Below, piece after piece: positions 16,017-24,145 of a DNA stretch of 41,171 nucleotides (within the stretch, counting starts at the first letter, position 1; each line of letters opens with the position of its first letter). The stretch covers positions 1-41,171 of the forward strand of contig CALXDY010000021.1 in assembly GCA_944387225.1 (NCBI GenBank), in the 5' to 3' direction. Source of the stretch: an uncultured Oscillospiraceae bacterium (lineage in GTDB: Bacteria > Bacillota > Clostridia > Oscillospirales > Oscillospiraceae). The position numbers and the translations under genes were made by a program. Below the pieces are notes generated by a model that worked only from the letters and a program-made list of their open reading frames with translations, made no database searches and was not told the DNA's origin.

Positions 16017-16091
16017 GTAGAACTTCCAGTCAGCTGCCCTTTTTTCTGTTGTTTTGGGAGTTTTTGTCACACTGGACAGGCCTTACCCGTT

Positions 16092-16124
16092 CCGACTCCA
16101 TTCGTCCCAGAATTGGAATATAAT
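16092..16124 (+). promoter_or_regulatory. Possible Spo0A-type promoter of spoIIE
   Basis: TATAAT (16119-16124) has no -35 at normal distance, but CCGACT (16092-16097) lies exactly 21 bp upstream. Bacillus spoIIE uses a promoter with that unusual spacing, activated by Spo0A. TTTTGTCAC (16062-16070) weakly resembles a Spo0A box. Inference only. Confidence 0.35.
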
Positions 16125-16199
16125 GGCAGCCACACGCCGGACAGAGGGCTGTCCGGCGGAATGGACGGAACCCACGGTGATACAGAGGAGGAAACGGCT

Positions 16200-18527
16200 A
16201 TGGAAGCCAAGGAACGGAAGCATACAACCCTGGGGAAACTTCGGTGGCCCGCCTATACCGGCGCCAGCCGTACCGCTCTGATGCGGTGGGCCGACGGAGG
16301 AATCCATTTTCTGCTGGGAGCAGTACTGGCGGGGGGCGTGGTGTTTGGACAGGTGGCCCCCTTCGGCGTGGCTCTGGTGGGAGCGGCGGGCTCCGGCGCC
16401 TGCGGAGGCGCGGCTCTGGTGGGGGCGGTATTCGGTTACCTCACTCTGATGGGCTTCGCCGACGGGCTGCGGTATGTTTCCGCCGCCATCCTTACCTTTG
16501 CTGTGCAGTTTGCCTTCTATGACGTGAAGCTGCTGCACCGGCCCTGGGCCATGCCCCTGATTGCCGGGGCAATCAACGGCTGCACCGGCTTTATCTACCT
16601 GTCGGAGGGCGGATGGCGTACGGTGGATGTGATCTGCTATCTGATGGAGCTGGGGCTGACCGCTGCCGCCTGCTGGTGTTACCGGCAGCTGCTGCTTCCC
16701 ATCCGGATGGGCCGGGCAGATCGGGTGCTGTCCACGGAAAAGCAGGTCAGTCTGACGGTGCTGGTGTGTACGGTATTGATCTCCCTGTCCTCCCTTTACC
16801 TCATCAAGGATGTGTCGGTGGGGCGGTCCCTGGCGGTGGCGGTGGTGCTGGCAGGGGCGTGGCAGGGCGGCGGGGCCCCTGGCGCGGTGCTGGGGATCGC
16901 CGTGGGGGCCTCCATGGATCTGGCGGCCAACGACATCCCGGTGTACGCACTGGCCTACGGCGTGGCGGGACTGGCTGCCGGGGCCTTTGTGGGAGGGGCC
17001 AGGCTGAAGGCGGCGGTGGCCTATGTCATCGCCAACAGCGCGGCAGTACTGTGGATGTGGGATCACGGGCTGCCTCTGTCCATTTTGTATGAGGCGTTTT
17101 TGGGGTCCATGGCCTTCCTGCTGCTGCCCCAGCGGCCTATGAGCCGGCTGGGCCATTGGCTGAAACCGGATCGGGTGGCCGGGGTGAGCCCCCATACGCA
17201 GGCCAAGGTGCGCCGTCAGCTGGAGGCCTCCGCCCAGGCATTCCGTACCTTGTACGAATCCATGCGCTCAGCCTTCCGGGGGCCCCAGAACGACAACGAT
17301 GTGGCGGCGGTGTTTGACCGGGCCGCCTGCCGGGTGTGCAAAACCTGCTCCCTCCGCTCCGACTGCTGGGAGCGGAACTATGTCACCACCTTCAATGCCC
17401 TGAACGACGCCACCCAGGCCATGGTGGAGCGGGGCCGGGGGGAGGCAGGGGATTTTCCCCAGTATTTTGCCAGCCGGTGCATCCGCTTCCCCGCCTTTCT
17501 GGAGGCGGTCAACGGGGAGCTGACCGCCCTGCTCTACCGCAGGCAGTATAACAGCCGGATTCGGGAGAGCCGGCAGGCGGTGTGCCGCCAGTATGGGGAG
17601 CTGGCCGATCTGCTGGGTGCGGCGGCGGCTGAGATGAGCCGGGAGCTGACCCCGGACGTGACCCAGAGCGCCCCCCTTCAGCGGTATCTTGCGGCGCTGG
17701 ACGGGGAGCTGAGAGGGGGCGCGTTCCGGGACGGACGGGGCCGCCTTCGGGTGGAGATCGAGGGCCCGGGAGCCGAGACCCTGGGAGGGGCGGAGGCCCT
17801 GGCGGGGGTGCTGGCGCTGTTTCCCGTCCCTCTGCGGGTGGAGGAGCAGGCAGAGGGGCGGCTGTCCCTCCTCCAGCAGGAGCCGCTGATGGCGGTGGCC
17901 GGGGTGGCGGCCAAGAAGAAGGACGGGGAGACGGTAAGCGGAGACGGAGGTACCTACTTCAAACGGGAGGACGGAACCTTGTACGTGCTGTTGTGTGACG
18001 GCATGGGCAGCGGCCCCCTGGCCAACCGGGAGAGCAGCCTGGCCCTCCGCCTGCTGGAGCAGTTCCTCCAGGCCGGGGTGGACACGGAGCACGCCCTGAA
18101 TACCCTCAACGCCGCCCTGGCCCTGCGTGGGGAGGACGGGGGCGGCTTCACCACTGTGGATTTACTCCAACTGGATCTGTTCACCGGGGATGGGGTGATA
18201 TTCAAGTTTGGCGCCGCCCCCTCCTATATACGGAAGGGGGAGACGGTGCGCCGGATCTCCGGCAGCTCCATGCCCGCTGGGCTGGCAGAGGGAGGCAGGG
18301 GCGGCCCGGATCGAACGCCGATCCATCTCAGTCCGGGAGATTATGTTCTGCTGGTCAGCGACGGGGTGGCCGGGGCCGGGGACGACCAGTGGATCCGCAC
18401 CCGCCTGGCTGGGTTTTCCGGCGGAAGTCCCAAGGAACTGGCCAAGGATCTGATCCTCCACAGTCCTCAGGACGCCACCGATGACCGCACGGCCCTGGTG
18501 GTGCGCCTGGAGCGCAGGGAGGCATGA
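16200..18527 (+). CDS. spoIIE: Stage II sporulation protein E (SpoIIE)
   Basis: A 775-residue protein with the SpoIIE architecture. The N terminus has about ten membrane segments (residues 30-315). A central region of about 200 residues follows, with a Cys-rich patch (C-R-V-C-K-T-C near 380). A C-terminal PP2C phosphatase domain starts near 560 with the metal motif DGMGSG (D600) and the later L-L-V-S-D-G-V. SpoIIE dephosphorylates SpoIIAA to activate sigma-F in the forespore and helps place the polar septum. AGAGGAGG lies eight bases before the ATG at 16200. The frame is open upstream to 15963, but that part overlaps promoter sequence and is not used. Confidence 0.95.
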   Translation: MEAKERKHTTLGKLRWPAYTGASRTALMRWADGGIHFLLGAVLAGGVVFGQVAPFGVALVGAAGSGACGGAALVGAVFGYLTLMGFADGLRYVSAAILTFAVQFAFYDVKLLHRPWAMPLIAGAINGCTGFIYLSEGGWRTVDVICYLMELGLTAAACWCYRQLLLPIRMGRADRVLSTEKQVSLTVLVCTVLISLSSLYLIKDVSVGRSLAVAVVLAGAWQGGGAPGAVLGIAVGASMDLAANDIPVYALAYGVAGLAAGAFVGGARLKAAVAYVIANSAAVLWMWDHGLPLSILYEAFLGSMAFLLLPQRPMSRLGHWLKPDRVAGVSPHTQAKVRRQLEASAQAFRTLYESMRSAFRGPQNDNDVAAVFDRAACRVCKTCSLRSDCWERNYVTTFNALNDATQAMVERGRGEAGDFPQYFASRCIRFPAFLEAVNGELTALLYRRQYNSRIRESRQAVCRQYGELADLLGAAAAEMSRELTPDVTQSAPLQRYLAALDGELRGGAFRDGRGRLRVEIEGPGAETLGGAEALAGVLALFPVPLRVEEQAEGRLSLLQQEPLMAVAGVAAKKKDGETVSGDGGTYFKREDGTLYVLLCDGMGSGPLANRESSLALRLLEQFLQAGVDTEHALNTLNAALALRGEDGGGFTTVDLLQLDLFTGDGVIFKFGAAPSYIRKGETVRRISGSSMPAGLAEGGRGGPDRTPIHLSPGDYVLLVSDGVAGAGDDQWIRTRLAGFSGGSPKELAKDLILHSPQDATDDRTALVVRLERREA

Positions 18528-18528
18528 T

Positions 18529-18578
18529 AATACGGGAACCCCCGCCGGTGGCTGACCACCGGCGGGGGTTCCCGTATT
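18529..18578. terminator. Very long perfect bidirectional terminator
   Basis: A 23-bp perfect stem (18529-18551 with 18556-18578; arms begin AATACGGGAA and end TTCCCGTATT) closed by a CTGA loop. It lies two bases after the spoIIE stop codon and 12 bases from the end of the convergent TRAP permease gene. Confidence 0.92.
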
Positions 18579-18589
18579 TGGCTGCGATT

Positions 18590-20491
18590 TTAAAGAGAGG
18601 AAACTTTTTTCTTGCGGGTAAAGAGAACGAACACCAGCAGGAGGACGCCAAGAATGACGCCTGCGATGTCGTAGACAGGGCCGGGAATGAACAGAAGAAT
18701 GGCGGCCACTGCCATCAGAATCCGCATTAGGATGTTGAGGCTGCCCTTGAACCATCCGATGACGGCCATGGACATCAGGACGACGGCGAAGGTAGACAGG
18801 GCGGTGATGATCAGAGTGTCCACCACCGGGGTATCTACGATCAGCAGGGCGGGATTGTAAACGTAGACATAGGGAATAATGAATCCGGGCAGTCCCAGCA
18901 TAAAGGCCAGCCATCCGGTTTTGCTGGCGCTGCAGTCCGCCAGACCGGCGGCGGCGTAGGCGGCCACTGCCACCGGCGGGGTAATGAAGGACATAATGGC
19001 GAAGTAGAACACGAAGAAGTTGGCGGCAAGCTCGGGAATTCCGGCGGCCACCAGGCTGGGCACGCCCACCGTGGCTGCGATGATATAGGCGGCGGTGCTG
19101 GGCAGTCCCATGCCCATGACGATGCAGGCCAGCATTACCAGAATCAGCATCAGCACCAGGTTTCCGCCGGACAGCTGGAATACAATGCTGGTGAACTTGA
19201 TGCCGATGCCGGTCATGGACACGATGCCAATGACGATTCCGGCGCAGGCGCAGGCCGCCGTGACGGATACCGTGGACAGGGAGGCTTTGACCAGGGCGTC
19301 ATAGACTTCCCGGAAGGGCAGGCGGCGGTTGGTCACCCACTCCTTCACAAAGCCGATGACCAGCAGCACGGCGATGCTGTAGAGAGCGGAATAGTTGGCC
19401 GACAGGCCGAAGCCCAGCAGGGCTACAATCAGCACGATGATGGGGATGGCGTAGTACCAGCCCTCCTTTAATACCAGGCCGATTTTCGGGAGATTTTCAC
19501 TGCTTTCCGCCTCCAGGCCCCGCTTATCCGCTTCCAGATAGACGGAAACGCCCAGGCTGAGATAGTAAAGAATACCGGGGATGATGGCTGCAATAATAAT
19601 GGTGGAATAGGGGATGCCGGTCAGGTCGGCCATGACAAAGGCTGCCGCCCCCATAACCGGGGGAAGAAGCTGGCCGCCGGTAGAGGCTACGGCCTCCACT
19701 GCGCCGGCAAATTCTGAGCGGTAGCCCACTTTTTTCATCAGGGGAATGGTAAAGGTGCCGGTGGTGACCACGTTGGCCACGGCGGAGCCGTTGATGGAGC
19801 CCATCAAGGCACTGGAAACCACAGAGGCCTCGGCGGGGCCGCCCTTCATGCGGCCGGTGAGGGCGTAAGCCACATCAATGAAGAACTGGCCGGCCCCGAA
19901 TTTGTCCAACAGCTCACCGAAGATGATGTACAGCGCGACGAAGGATACGCAGGCGCTGACACAGGTACCGAAAATGGACTCACTGGTCCAGGAGATGTAG
20001 TTGGTGATGTAGGCGATGTCATAACCCCGGTGGGCGATGATGTCCGGCATATAAGGGCCGGCCATGGCGTAAATCAGGAACAGGGCGCTCAGGATGGTCA
20101 GGGCCCAGCCCACGGTCCGCCAGGCCAGATACATGACCACTGCAATCAGGATCACGCCGAATACAATGTCCAGATCAGTGGCGCCGTTGATGCCCCGGTG
20201 GAGCATAGCCTCCAGGGTGGTACGGGACAGGAAGTACAGGCAGGAGACCACAGCAACCAGGGCGCAGATCATGTGCAGCGGTGCGGTTTTCTTCCCGGCC
20301 TTGGCGGCCTTCTGGGTCTGAGCCAGGAAGTAAATCACGATCATCACAAACACGTGAAAGACACGCTGCTGGATGATGCTGATGGACGTGTTCCAGGCGA
20401 TGAAAATATGGAACAGCGCTGCGGCAAAGCAGACGACGGACAGGATGAGGCCCAGGGCTTTTATCCCTTTGCCCTCCAGTTTCTCATTCAT
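18590..20491 (-). CDS. TRAP transporter permease, fused 4TM/12TM type
   Basis: A 633-residue membrane protein: a small 4-helix DctQ-like part (about 1-150) fused to a 12-helix DctM-like part (about 160-620). The large domain has many G-x-x-x-P-P-V/T patterns, such as STGGQLLPPVMGAAAF and FITPPVAVAAYAAAGLA. This fused form pairs with TAXI-type periplasmic or lipoprotein binding subunits and imports organic acids with Na+. The binding-protein gene lies 64 bases upstream, separated by a hairpin. The ribosome site is a modest GAGGTGA. The substrate is unknown. Confidence 0.92.
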   Translation of the reverse strand: MNEKLEGKGIKALGLILSVVCFAAALFHIFIAWNTSISIIQQRVFHVFVMIVIYFLAQTQKAAKAGKKTAPLHMICALVAVVSCLYFLSRTTLEAMLHRGINGATDLDIVFGVILIAVVMYLAWRTVGWALTILSALFLIYAMAGPYMPDIIAHRGYDIAYITNYISWTSESIFGTCVSACVSFVALYIIFGELLDKFGAGQFFIDVAYALTGRMKGGPAEASVVSSALMGSINGSAVANVVTTGTFTIPLMKKVGYRSEFAGAVEAVASTGGQLLPPVMGAAAFVMADLTGIPYSTIIIAAIIPGILYYLSLGVSVYLEADKRGLEAESSENLPKIGLVLKEGWYYAIPIIVLIVALLGFGLSANYSALYSIAVLLVIGFVKEWVTNRRLPFREVYDALVKASLSTVSVTAACACAGIVIGIVSMTGIGIKFTSIVFQLSGGNLVLMLILVMLACIVMGMGLPSTAAYIIAATVGVPSLVAAGIPELAANFFVFYFAIMSFITPPVAVAAYAAAGLADCSASKTGWLAFMLGLPGFIIPYVYVYNPALLIVDTPVVDTLIITALSTFAVVLMSMAVIGWFKGSLNILMRILMAVAAILLFIPGPVYDIAGVILGVLLLVFVLFTRKKKVSSL

Positions 20492-20512
20492 AAAGTCACC
20501 TCACTAATCCAC

Positions 20513-20543
20513 ACAAGGGCCGGGCGGATTGCCCGACCCTTGT
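20513..20543 (-). promoter_or_regulatory. Intergenic hairpin between binding-protein and permease genes
   Basis: ACAAGGGCCGGGC (20513-20525) and GCCCGACCCTTGT (20531-20543) form a 13-bp stem with one mismatch and no T-run on the minus strand. It probably stabilises the upstream mRNA segment so that more binding protein than permease is made. Confidence 0.6.
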
Positions 20544-20555
20544 CCGTTTGGATGG

Positions 20556-21578
20556 TCAGCCTTTCAGAGAGTCGGGGATGGTGAGCCCCTTCTCCTCCAG
20601 GTAACGGATGGCGCCGGGGTGCAGGGGCAGGTCGATGTTATTCAGGACGGAATCCCAAACAGCCTCGTTCTCCACGCTCTTGGCGCTGGAAGCCCACTCG
20701 TCCCGGTTTTCCCAGATGGCCTTGGTGATTTCATACACGTCATCATCGGTCAGACCGCTGTTGAGGGAGGTGCACATCACCACGCTGTTCTGAGGAACAA
20801 CCACGTCGGTGTCGTTGTTGGGATAGGTGCCGGCAGGCACGGTGTAGCGGACATAGGCGGGATAGGCCTCGTAGAAAGCGTCGTCGTCGATGGACAGCAG
20901 AACGGCGTCACAGGAGGTGGTAAGCTCGGTCAGGGCGGCGGAGTTCAGGGGATGGGTGGCGATCATGGCGTCGATCTTGCCGTCCTTCAGGGCGGTGGCG
21001 CCGTCAGACTCGCCCATGAACTGAGCGTTGACGGAGGTGTAGTCCAGGCCGTATACACCCAGCAGGGCCCGGGCAGCCATCTCGCCGCCGCTGCCGGCAG
21101 AGCCCATGCTCACGGTCTTGCCTGCCAGATCCTCGATGGAGGTAATGCCGCTGTCCTTCAGGGTGAAGACCTGGAGGTAGTTGTTGATGGTGGAGAACAT
21201 GGCGCGGATGTCGGTGTAGGCGTTGCCCTCATAGTCGCCGATGCCGTGATAGGCGTAGGCGCAGATCTCACTCATGGAAATGCCCATGGCCATCTTGCCC
21301 TCATGAAGGCTGCGGAGGTTTTCCACCGATGCCGCAGTGGATTCGCCGGTGGCGGAGATGCCGTCCACGTGCTTGGTGATGGTCTCAGCCATGGCCACGC
21401 CCATGGGGTACAGGGCGCCGGAGGTGCCGGCAGTGCCGATGGTGATGCGCAGCTCCTGGGCGGTATCGGACTGGGAGGTGCTGTTGGAGCCGGAGGTTCC
21501 GGGATCGGATGTGGTGCCGCAGGCGGCAAGACCACAGATCATAGCCGCGGCAAGAAGAGTGCTGACGATCTTTTTCAT
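20556..21578 (-). CDS. TAXI-family TRAP transporter solute-binding lipoprotein
   Basis: A 340-residue secreted lipoprotein with a signal peptide (residues 1-19) and the lipobox LAAC (Cys20). A Ser/Thr/Gly-rich linker follows, then the TAXI domain beginning R-I-T-I-G-T-A-G-T-S-G-A-L-Y-P. The motifs V-S-M-G-S-A-G-S-G and D-A-M-I-A-T-H-P are typical of the family, whose known ligands are dicarboxylates and amino acids. The start at 21578 follows AAAGGAGGA. The open frame extends upstream, but that part lacks a signal peptide and lies over the gene's own promoter. Confidence 0.93.
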   Translation of the reverse strand: MKKIVSTLLAAAMICGLAACGTTSDPGTSGSNSTSQSDTAQELRITIGTAGTSGALYPMGVAMAETITKHVDGISATGESTAASVENLRSLHEGKMAMGISMSEICAYAYHGIGDYEGNAYTDIRAMFSTINNYLQVFTLKDSGITSIEDLAGKTVSMGSAGSGGEMAARALLGVYGLDYTSVNAQFMGESDGATALKDGKIDAMIATHPLNSAALTELTTSCDAVLLSIDDDAFYEAYPAYVRYTVPAGTYPNNDTDVVVPQNSVVMCTSLNSGLTDDDVYEITKAIWENRDEWASSAKSVENEAVWDSVLNNIDLPLHPGAIRYLEEKGLTIPDSLKG

Positions 21579-21609
21579 TTTGTGTTCCTCCTTTATTTTG
21601 CTCAATGGT

Positions 21610-21638
21610 ATTGTAATACAAGCGGAAAAGAAGTACAA
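21610..21638 (-). promoter_or_regulatory. Promoter of the TAXI-TRAP genes
   Basis: On the minus strand TTGTAC (21638-21633), a 17-bp spacer and TACAAT (21615-21610). It lies between the EPSPS-like gene and the binding-protein gene, so the transporter can be transcribed independently. Confidence 0.68.
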
Positions 21639-21657
21639 TATAGATTGATTTATTCCA

Positions 21658-22968
21658 TTATTTTTCAACAAGGCGGATGATGTTGGCGCCGATGCCGCGC
21701 ATCTCCTCATAGAACCGGGGGAAGGAGACGCCCACGTGATCCACCGAGTCGATGAAGCTGGGGCCGTCGGCACCCAGGGCGGCGCAGGCGGTAGCCATGA
21801 CGATGCGGTGGTCGTTGTGTCCGTCAATGGTGGCGCCGTGGAGGGGAGAGTGGTAGATGGTCAGGCTGTCCTCCTCCTCGTCGATGTGGGCGCCCATTTT
21901 CCGCAGCTCCTGAGCGATGGTTTTGGAGCGGTCGGTCTCCTTCATGCGGCTGGCGGCGATGTTGTACAGCTTCATCTTGCCCTGGGCGTAGCAGCCCAGT
22001 ACCGCCAGGGCGGGCACCGCGTCGGGGGTGTCGCCGCAGTCGATCTCGATGCCGTGGAGCTCATGACCGCCCTCCACGATTACGCCGTCTTTGCCGTCGT
22101 TGAGCACTTCCACATGGCCGCCCATCTGGTTGATCCAGTCCACATAGTGCCGCTCGCCCATGAAGTCGTTGATGTCCATGTCCAGCAGCTTGATGCGGCA
22201 GGGCTCCTTCATAATGGCGGTGGCCACCAGGGGATAGCTGGCGCTGCACCAGTCCCGGGCGGTGCGTTTGGTGAAGGGGTGGTAGGTCTGATTGCCGGGA
22301 ATGACGAACTTTTCGTAGTTGTAGTTCTCCAGATAAACGCCGGCCGCCTTCATCCAGTCCATGGTCAGGTTGGCGTAGGGCCGCTCTCCCAGAGGCGTGT
22401 CGTAAATGATGGTGGTGGGCTTGTCCAGGGCGGGGCAGCACACCATCAGGCCAATGCCCCACTGGACGTTCTTGCCGTTCAGATGGACGGTGTAGCCGCC
22501 CTTGATGGGGCCCTCCACCATCAGGGGGGCCAGCTCGTTGCCGCGGGTGGAGATGGCGGTGCCGCCCATGTCCCGCAGGGCGGTGAGCAGGGGTGCGATG
22601 GGGCGGTAGCAGATCTGATAGTCGCCGGTGACGATGCTCTTCCCCTCCAGCATGGCGGCCAGGGTGGTGATGAAGTAGTATCCGGTGCCGGAATTGCCCA
22701 CATCCAGCACAGCGCCGGGGATGTGGAGCCCCTCCAGGCCGGGGCTGGTGACCACCCAGTCCTCATCGTTGGAGGTGTCCACCTCCGCACCCAGCAGGCG
22801 GCAGCACTGGGCGATGTCATAGTTGTCCAGATTCAGCATGGGGTGCAGGATGTGGCTGGTGCCCTTGGCCAGCGTACCCAGGATCAGGCCGCGGGCGGTC
22901 TGGCTCTTGGAGCCGGGAACATTTACATCGCCGTTGAGCTGGGCGGTTGGATTGACAAGGTAGTACAT
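21658..22968 (-). CDS. EPSP-synthase-like carboxyvinyl transferase, divergent
   Basis: A 436-residue protein aligning along its full length with 3-phosphoshikimate 1-carboxyvinyltransferase. Kept: GSKSxTxR (K21, S22, R26), the PEP-site Arg in Y-R-P-I (R122), Y198, Asp316 in T-P-D-A-V-P, Glu344/Arg347 in R-M-K-E-T-D-R, and Arg388 in D-H-R. Changed: the usual N-S/A-G-T-x-x-R has Tyr98 where Arg is expected, and the S-x-Q that holds the shikimate-3-phosphate phosphate has Asn167. The gene stands with a TAXI-TRAP importer and a divergent LysR regulator, with no other shikimate genes. It may be a normal AroA, but a different acceptor is plausible. Confidence 0.82.
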   Translation of the reverse strand: MYYLVNPTAQLNGDVNVPGSKSQTARGLILGTLAKGTSHILHPMLNLDNYDIAQCCRLLGAEVDTSNDEDWVVTSPGLEGLHIPGAVLDVGNSGTGYYFITTLAAMLEGKSIVTGDYQICYRPIAPLLTALRDMGGTAISTRGNELAPLMVEGPIKGGYTVHLNGKNVQWGIGLMVCCPALDKPTTIIYDTPLGERPYANLTMDWMKAAGVYLENYNYEKFVIPGNQTYHPFTKRTARDWCSASYPLVATAIMKEPCRIKLLDMDINDFMGERHYVDWINQMGGHVEVLNDGKDGVIVEGGHELHGIEIDCGDTPDAVPALAVLGCYAQGKMKLYNIAASRMKETDRSKTIAQELRKMGAHIDEEEDSLTIYHSPLHGATIDGHNDHRIVMATACAALGADGPSFIDSVDHVGVSFPRFYEEMRGIGANIIRLVEK

Positions 22969-23021
22969 AATTTGAACTCTCCCCGTTCTCGGAAATGAAA
23001 TTAATCGGCCGATCTGATAAA

Positions 23022-23046
23022 TTTACAATAGCAAAAGAGTTGCAAA
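23022..23046. promoter_or_regulatory. Probable LysR operator (T-N11-A)
   Basis: TTTACAA (23022-23028), 11 bases and TTGCAAA (23040-23046) form an interrupted dyad of the LysR-box type in the 137-bp divergent region. Its right arm is the lysR -35 hexamer, implying autorepression. A second palindrome ATCGGCCGAT lies at 23004-23013 on the side of the EPSPS-like gene. Confidence 0.6.
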
Positions 23047-23068
23047 TTGTGAAATGATTAAATATAAT
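23040..23068 (+). promoter_or_regulatory. Promoter of the lysR gene
   Basis: TTGCAA (23040-23045), a 17-bp spacer and TATAAT (23063-23068). Confidence 0.75.
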
Positions 23069-23105
23069 GGGATTTATAACGTGAAGTAATAAAATGGAGG
23101 CGCTT

Positions 23106-23999
23106 ATGGAATTATCACAGCTGCGCTACGCGGTGAAGCTGGCCGAAACCAGGAATTTCTCCAAGGCGGCGGAGCAGCTTTTCATCACCCAGCCCGCTTT
23201 GTCCCGACAGATCAACACCCTGGAGGAGGAGTTGGGGCTGAAGCTGTTTGAGCGCACCACACGCAGGGTAATCGTCACGGATGCAGGGGAGGCTTTTGTG
23301 CAGGGGGCACGGCGGGTGCTGGCGGAGACGGAGGAGCTGGAACACGCCATGGCACTGCAGCGGCGGGAGATCCGGGGCACCCTGTCCGTGGGGCTGCTGC
23401 GCTCCCTGGCCTATCTCCATATGCCGGAATATTTGAATTCCTTCCAGGCCATCTATCCCAACGTACAAATTGAACTGCAGGTGGACTGGAGCGCCCAGCT
23501 GACCAGTAAGGTGCTCAATCAGGAGATCGACGTGGCGGTGACCAATATCTTCTTCCCGGAGCACGAGAAGGTGGATCCCCGGCTGAACATCCAGTATTTC
23601 CTGGAGGATTCTGTGGTGGTGGTAGCCAGCCCCAACCGGGATTTTCAGGGACGGGATTACCTGGAGGTGGAGGATTTCAACACCATTCCTGTGGTGGCCA
23701 TGGGGACGGATACCAGCATCCGCACCCAGATGGACGCCATCTTCGCCACCCACAAAATCACACCCAGGATCATCTGCACTTGTCCGGATATGGATTCCCT
23801 GATGGCCATGGTTCGGGCGGATCTGGGGGTTACCTTCCTGTCCTCCGGCGTGGCGGAACCCTATGTAAAGGAGGGGCTGGTTTCCCGGCCCCTGCGCCCC
23901 CTGGCCCATACCCGGACGGCTATGATTACCCTGAACCAGCCTACTATCTCCGGCCCGCTGCGGCTGTTCAAGGATTATTTTTATGGGATCACCCACTAA
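23106..23999 (+). CDS. LysR-family transcriptional regulator
   Basis: A 297-residue LysR regulator. The winged helix at residues 1-60 has L-R-Y-A-V-K-L-A-E-T-R-N-F-S-K-A-A and ITQPALSRQI. A substrate-binding domain occupies about 90-295. The ATG at 23106 is chosen because GGAGG ends five bases upstream and the family N terminus M-E-L-x-Q-L-R-Y results. It is divergent from the EPSPS-like gene with a T-N11-A box between them, so it very likely controls that gene, perhaps with the pathway substrate as co-inducer. Confidence 0.92.
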   Translation: MELSQLRYAVKLAETRNFSKAAEQLFITQPALSRQINTLEEELGLKLFERTTRRVIVTDAGEAFVQGARRVLAETEELEHAMALQRREIRGTLSVGLLRSLAYLHMPEYLNSFQAIYPNVQIELQVDWSAQLTSKVLNQEIDVAVTNIFFPEHEKVDPRLNIQYFLEDSVVVVASPNRDFQGRDYLEVEDFNTIPVVAMGTDTSIRTQMDAIFATHKITPRIICTCPDMDSLMAMVRADLGVTFLSSGVAEPYVKEGLVSRPLRPLAHTRTAMITLNQPTISGPLRLFKDYFYGITH

Positions 24000-24064
24000 T
24001 AAAACAGCGGGGTTTGCTTTGCCGGAAGTATTCCGGGAACCAACAAATGGTGGCGGACGAAAGG

Positions 24065-24110
24065 AAAACAGCCAACGACGGGCTTTTTGGGCCTGTCGTT
24101 GGCTGTTTTT
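24065..24110. terminator. Bidirectional terminator between lysR and ptsI
   Basis: AAAACAGCCAACGAC (24065-24079) pairs with GTCGTTGGCTGTTTT (24095-24109), with additional GGC/GCC pairs inside. It serves the convergent lysR (plus) and ptsI (minus). Confidence 0.9.
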
Positions 24111-24145
24111 ATGGAAGAAGGAGCGGGGAATGAGACGAAGAACCG

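Noticed and set aside
20556..21827. Longer form of the TAXI binding protein starting at 21827
   Set aside because: The extra residues cover the EPSPS-like gene end and the promoter, and would hide the signal peptide that begins at 21578.
21736..22998. A 420-codon open frame opposite the EPSPS-like gene
   Set aside because: Antisense shadow; no motif and no ribosome site. The minus frame has full-length family similarity.
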